A DNA stretch of 64,000 nucleotides from Shewanella holmiensis (lineage in GTDB: Bacteria; Pseudomonadota; Gammaproteobacteria; Enterobacterales; Shewanellaceae). The stretch spans positions 62,001 through 126,000 of the forward strand of contig NZ_JAMTCD010000004.1 in NCBI RefSeq assembly GCF_025370255.1, given 5' to 3'. Position 1 is the stretch's first letter; the number at the start of each line of letters is the position of its first letter. Both the position numbers and the translations under genes were made by a program. The notes beneath the pieces are model-generated. The model was not told where the DNA came from and did not search any database. It worked only from the letters and a program-made list of their open reading frames with translations. This document shows, piece after piece, positions 58,224-64,000 of this stretch.

Positions 58224-58609
58224 TTACTTAACTCTTTCAGGTGAATGTTGAGGGCATCTACTGAGATACGGATTTCGATGACTGACAAAATTAAAGAATA
58301 CAGCAATAACAATAGACTGATACCAAAAATGATTGAGCCTGTTTGATTAAAACCAGTATAGAGAAAAATCATGCATAACACGCACAGGGCAAAGCTGCTA
58401 ACACCGGCTTCTTGCATCTTGCGAATGAGGTTAATGCGTTGTTTGAGGTTTCTGATTTGGTTATCGTTTACTGGCTTTCCTGCTTGGCTAAGCTGACGAA
58501 TTAATGCCGCTAATGCAAAAAATCGATTGGTATACGCCAGTAATAACAATGAAATTGCTGGAAAAAGTAATGCTGGAGTGGTCAGTGATACATGTAAATT
58601 ATTGAACAA
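58220..58609 (-). CDS. DUF2721 family membrane protein
   Basis: This 129-residue protein has about three membrane segments (near 9-30, 66-86 and 92-115). LTTPALLFPAISLLLLAYTNRFFALAALIRQL is the typical DUF2721 start. The function of the family is unknown. The gene lies between the CbiB-like gene and the TRIC-like gene, overlapping the latter by 4 bases, so it belongs to the mtnN operon. Confidence 0.82.
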   Translation of the reverse strand: MFNNLHVSLTTPALLFPAISLLLLAYTNRFFALAALIRQLSQAGKPVNDNQIRNLKQRINLIRKMQEAGVSSFALCVLCMIFLYTGFNQTGSIIFGISLLLLLYSLILSVIEIRISVDALNIHLKELSK

Positions 58610-58678
58610 TTGGCTTTCCTATTGAAAAAGCATTCATGAAAAAAACAGCCGCGAATAATACCGTTTTTGATTGCTGAT

Positions 58679-59710
58679 TTACAACGTTTGTAACGCTGCC
58701 CAAAGTAAAGGCAACAAAATTACCAAGCTTAGGAAGAAAAACTTACCATTTTGACTGGCTTTTATCGCTAGCTGAATATGTTGATATTGTGGCAATGGTC
58801 CTGCAATGACTTTTGCGAGGGTCACTTTTTCAACATTCGCGTCTGAAGCAGGATCTTGTTTATAAGCTAACGTTTGAGTTGTTGAAGTGGATAAAAACTG
58901 TTGCGGTCCGCCCAGTTCAACTTTGAGTAATGTGGCCCCAAGATGAAGAGTGCGGTAATCGTTATTGAGTCCCTGACTTTGTGTGTCACTCACCCACATG
59001 CTTTTTAAACCTAACTGACCAAATTGAATCGCTAAGGAGCAATGCCAAATCCATTGTGGTACAAAAAATAACACTCGATTAAATTGACTGATGAAGCTAG
59101 CAAAGTTGATATATTTTTTCTGATAGGGTGGCCATGATAACTCTAATTGCTTTAATAAATGAACAGCAATGACCGTTGATGCGCCGCCGACAGTGAAAAA
59201 AACAATACTTGAAATACTGCCATAAATGGGCGAAGTGAGGGTCTTCTCTATTGTTGTTTTACATAAACCAATACTCGACAACCTTTGTGTGCTTTGGCTA
59301 ACCCAGGGAGCTAACAATTCCTTGGCTTGTTGATTGTTATTTTGTTCAAGCGCAATTTGAATGCGTTTTGCTTGGTGGGTAAATTGATAATCACTGATGC
59401 AGCAGTACAACACAATAAAATCGAAAAACCAGGGGAATGCGGCAAATTCCAATAAAAAACTAGCGATCAAAGTGATTGGGGTAACCAATAACAAGGTTGC
59501 TAAGATTCCAGCGGTCATTTGTTGCGACACAGGACGATTACTATGATTTACTTTTGATGCCAGTTCAATTGCTAGCATTCTAAAGCCATTAAATGGCTGC
59601 CATCGCTTAGGAAGAGGCGCGACTTGCGCCACAGTAATAGCAGCCAATAGCACTAGGCATTGTTGGATGAGCTCGTTTTGCAGTAGTAGACTTTCCATAT
59701 TGATTTGCAT
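58679..59710 (-). CDS. CobD/CbiB-AmpE superfamily membrane protein
   Basis: This 343-residue inner-membrane protein has about five membrane segments. It belongs by general pattern to the CobD/CbiB (adenosylcobinamide-phosphate synthase) and AmpE group: a short N-terminal membrane segment, LPKRWQPFNGFRMLAIELASKV, then YCCISDYQFTHQAK, and a GGASTVIAVHL region. No other cobalamin gene is nearby, and the typical CbiB start motif WHPVVLMG is not seen, so a direct role in B12 synthesis is uncertain. It follows mtnN by 30 bases. Confidence 0.65.
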   Translation of the reverse strand: MQINMESLLLQNELIQQCLVLLAAITVAQVAPLPKRWQPFNGFRMLAIELASKVNHSNRPVSQQMTAGILATLLLVTPITLIASFLLEFAAFPWFFDFIVLYCCISDYQFTHQAKRIQIALEQNNNQQAKELLAPWVSQSTQRLSSIGLCKTTIEKTLTSPIYGSISSIVFFTVGGASTVIAVHLLKQLELSWPPYQKKYINFASFISQFNRVLFFVPQWIWHCSLAIQFGQLGLKSMWVSDTQSQGLNNDYRTLHLGATLLKVELGGPQQFLSTSTTQTLAYKQDPASDANVEKVTLAKVIAGPLPQYQHIQLAIKASQNGKFFFLSLVILLPLLWAALQTL

Positions 59711-59740
59711 ATCCGTCGCAAGCTCACACAGGGCGTTATG

Positions 59741-60433
59741 TTACAGCTGTTGCAATAACGCGATGACCATCATCGCTGAATGATGTCCAGCCTTGATTAT
59801 ATATGAATCAAAATCGACAGGTGAATCATTATTCGCATTATCTGACAGCGAACGGATAACCACAAATGGCGTGTTAAATTGATGACAAACCTGTGCGATA
59901 GCTGCGCCTTCCATTTCGCATGCCGCCATCGTTGGAAAGTTTGTAAGCATTACTTTAGTGCGCTGTGGATCGCAAATGAAACTATCACCAGTGCAAATTA
60001 ATCCTTCAATCGCTTTCACTTCACCTAATGATGTTACGGCTTGTTGGGCAGCTTTTACGAGTGTGGCATCAGGGATAAATGCTGCAGGTTGTTGCGCCAT
60101 TTGACCAATTTCATAGCCAAATGCAGTGACATCAACATCGTGATGACGTACTTCTGATGAAATAACAATATCGCCAATGGCGAGATCATCAACAAATCCA
60201 CCTGCAGAGCCAGTGTTAACCACATGACTGACAGCAAATTTCTCAATCAGTAAGGTTGTAGCGATACTTGCGGCAACTTTGCCAATGCCAGAGCGGGTAA
60301 CCACCACATCTTTGTCAGCAATTTTGCCGCTAATAAACTCAATACCGGCAATGGTGGTATGAACTGGAGAATGAATAGCTTGAACAAGATGAACGACTTC
60401 GGGCTCCATAGCGCCGATAATACCGATTTTCAT
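59741..60433 (-). CDS. mtnN: 5'-methylthioadenosine/S-adenosylhomocysteine nucleosidase
   Basis: This 230-residue enzyme has [20 protein letters not shown] at the start with catalytic Glu12, [54 protein letters not shown] and the second catalytic residue in [16 protein letters not shown]. It cleaves the adenine from MTA and SAH, clearing by-products of polyamine synthesis and methylation and making the precursor of AI-2. It is the first gene of a five-gene minus-strand unit. Confidence 0.96.
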   Translation of the reverse strand: MKIGIIGAMEPEVVHLVQAIHSPVHTTIAGIEFISGKIADKDVVVTRSGIGKVAASIATTLLIEKFAVSHVVNTGSAGGFVDDLAIGDIVISSEVRHHDVDVTAFGYEIGQMAQQPAAFIPDATLVKAAQQAVTSLGEVKAIEGLICTGDSFICDPQRTKVMLTNFPTMAACEMEGAAIAQVCHQFNTPFVVIRSLSDNANNDSPVDFDSYIIKAGHHSAMMVIALLQQL

Positions 60434-60650
60434 TGGGTAACCTTAAACGAGTTTTAAACAAATTGATTTGGTGAATAATATATCACGCCAGAATAGGCTT
60501 TGTGAAAACTCTATTCATTCTGTTGCTGCATAGTTTGGGATAAGTCTATTTTACTGATTTAATGTTGAGTTTAGTCTAAGATTTTTTGGGAAAGTTATGG
60601 GCAATCGACTTTGTAACATAAGTTGTCAGCAACTTAGTTAAACGCGAGGC

Positions 60651-60676
60651 AAAAAAATGCACACCCTAAGGTGTGC
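60651..60676 (-). terminator. Terminator of gltD
   Basis: On the minus strand GCACACC (60670-60676) pairs with GGTGTGC (60659-60665) around TTAG, followed by A and seven T. Confidence 0.9.
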
Positions 60677-60705
60677 GAATTCACAAGCAAACTGGGTTAA
60701 CAGCT

Positions 60706-64000
<3,295 letters not shown>

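Noticed and set aside
58679..59710. Confident naming as cobD/cbiB
   Set aside because: The overall pattern resembles the family, but key motifs and cobalamin neighbours are missing, so only the superfamily is given.

Overview
The window looks like a chromosomal segment of a marine gammaproteobacterium, most probably Shewanella. The reasons are the moderately AT-rich coding sequence, the protein families, and a gene order that I recall from Shewanella genomes (spu/puu-type polyamine genes, then gabD-gabT-MCP, rpoD-dnaG-rpsU, tsaD, lpp, cca, exeAB, nhaD, hemL-pyrB, erpA, anmK, tyrS, mtnN, gltD-gltB). No database search was run. I see no phage, insertion sequence, CRISPR array or integron. All genes look intact except two that are cut by the window edges (proB on the left, gltB on the right).

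Layout. 1-2543: proB'-proA (proline synthesis) and a TIGR02001-type outer-membrane protein. 2754-7842: a cupin protein, a beta-alanine module (bauA-mmsA) and a divergent puuC. 8106-9387: a VanZ-like membrane protein overlapping a rhodanese. 9484-24328: the polyamine region, with puuB1 divergent from puuR, then puuD-puuA-spuC-potFGHI, then puuB2-gabD-gabT. 24483-28143: a chemoreceptor, an RluA-type pseudouridine synthase and a DUF599 membrane protein. 28210-32984, minus strand: tRNA-Ile2 and the macromolecular synthesis operon rpsU-yqeY-dnaG-rpoD. 33287-37907: tsaD, plsY, folB-folK-uppP, rlmA. 38179-44078: lpp, cca, exeA-exeB, nhaD. 44589-49852, minus strand: hemL, pyrB, bax and a ClC channel. 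49916-57011: a DUF6776 protein with erpA, two small uncharacterised genes, aqpZ, anmK, a MepM-type peptidase and tyrS. 57119-60433, minus strand: an operon led by mtnN. 60706-64000, minus strand: gltD and the 3' part of gltB.

How the genes work together. The densest functional block (about 2.7-26.6 kb) can be read as complete polyamine catabolism. PotFGHI imports putrescine or spermidine. PuuA, PuuB (two copies), PuuC and PuuD carry out the gamma-glutamylated route to GABA. SpuC with PuuC offers a direct transaminase route. GabT and GabD convert GABA to succinate. BauA and MmsA can take beta-alanine, a possible product of the aminopropyl part of spermidine, to acetyl-CoA. A PuuR-type repressor lies inside the block. 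The bauA/puuC intergenic region carries sequences that closely resemble the E. coli PuuR operators as I remember them. A chemoreceptor closes the block. The remainder is mostly housekeeping. It contains several well-formed terminators and some unexplained palindromes: between sseA and puuB1, in the nhaD leader, in the rpsU leader, and two stem-loops inside the polyamine operon.

I did not find a clearly new type of system. The best leads are the fused polyamine/beta-alanine regulon, its predicted operators, and the unexplained palindromic structures.
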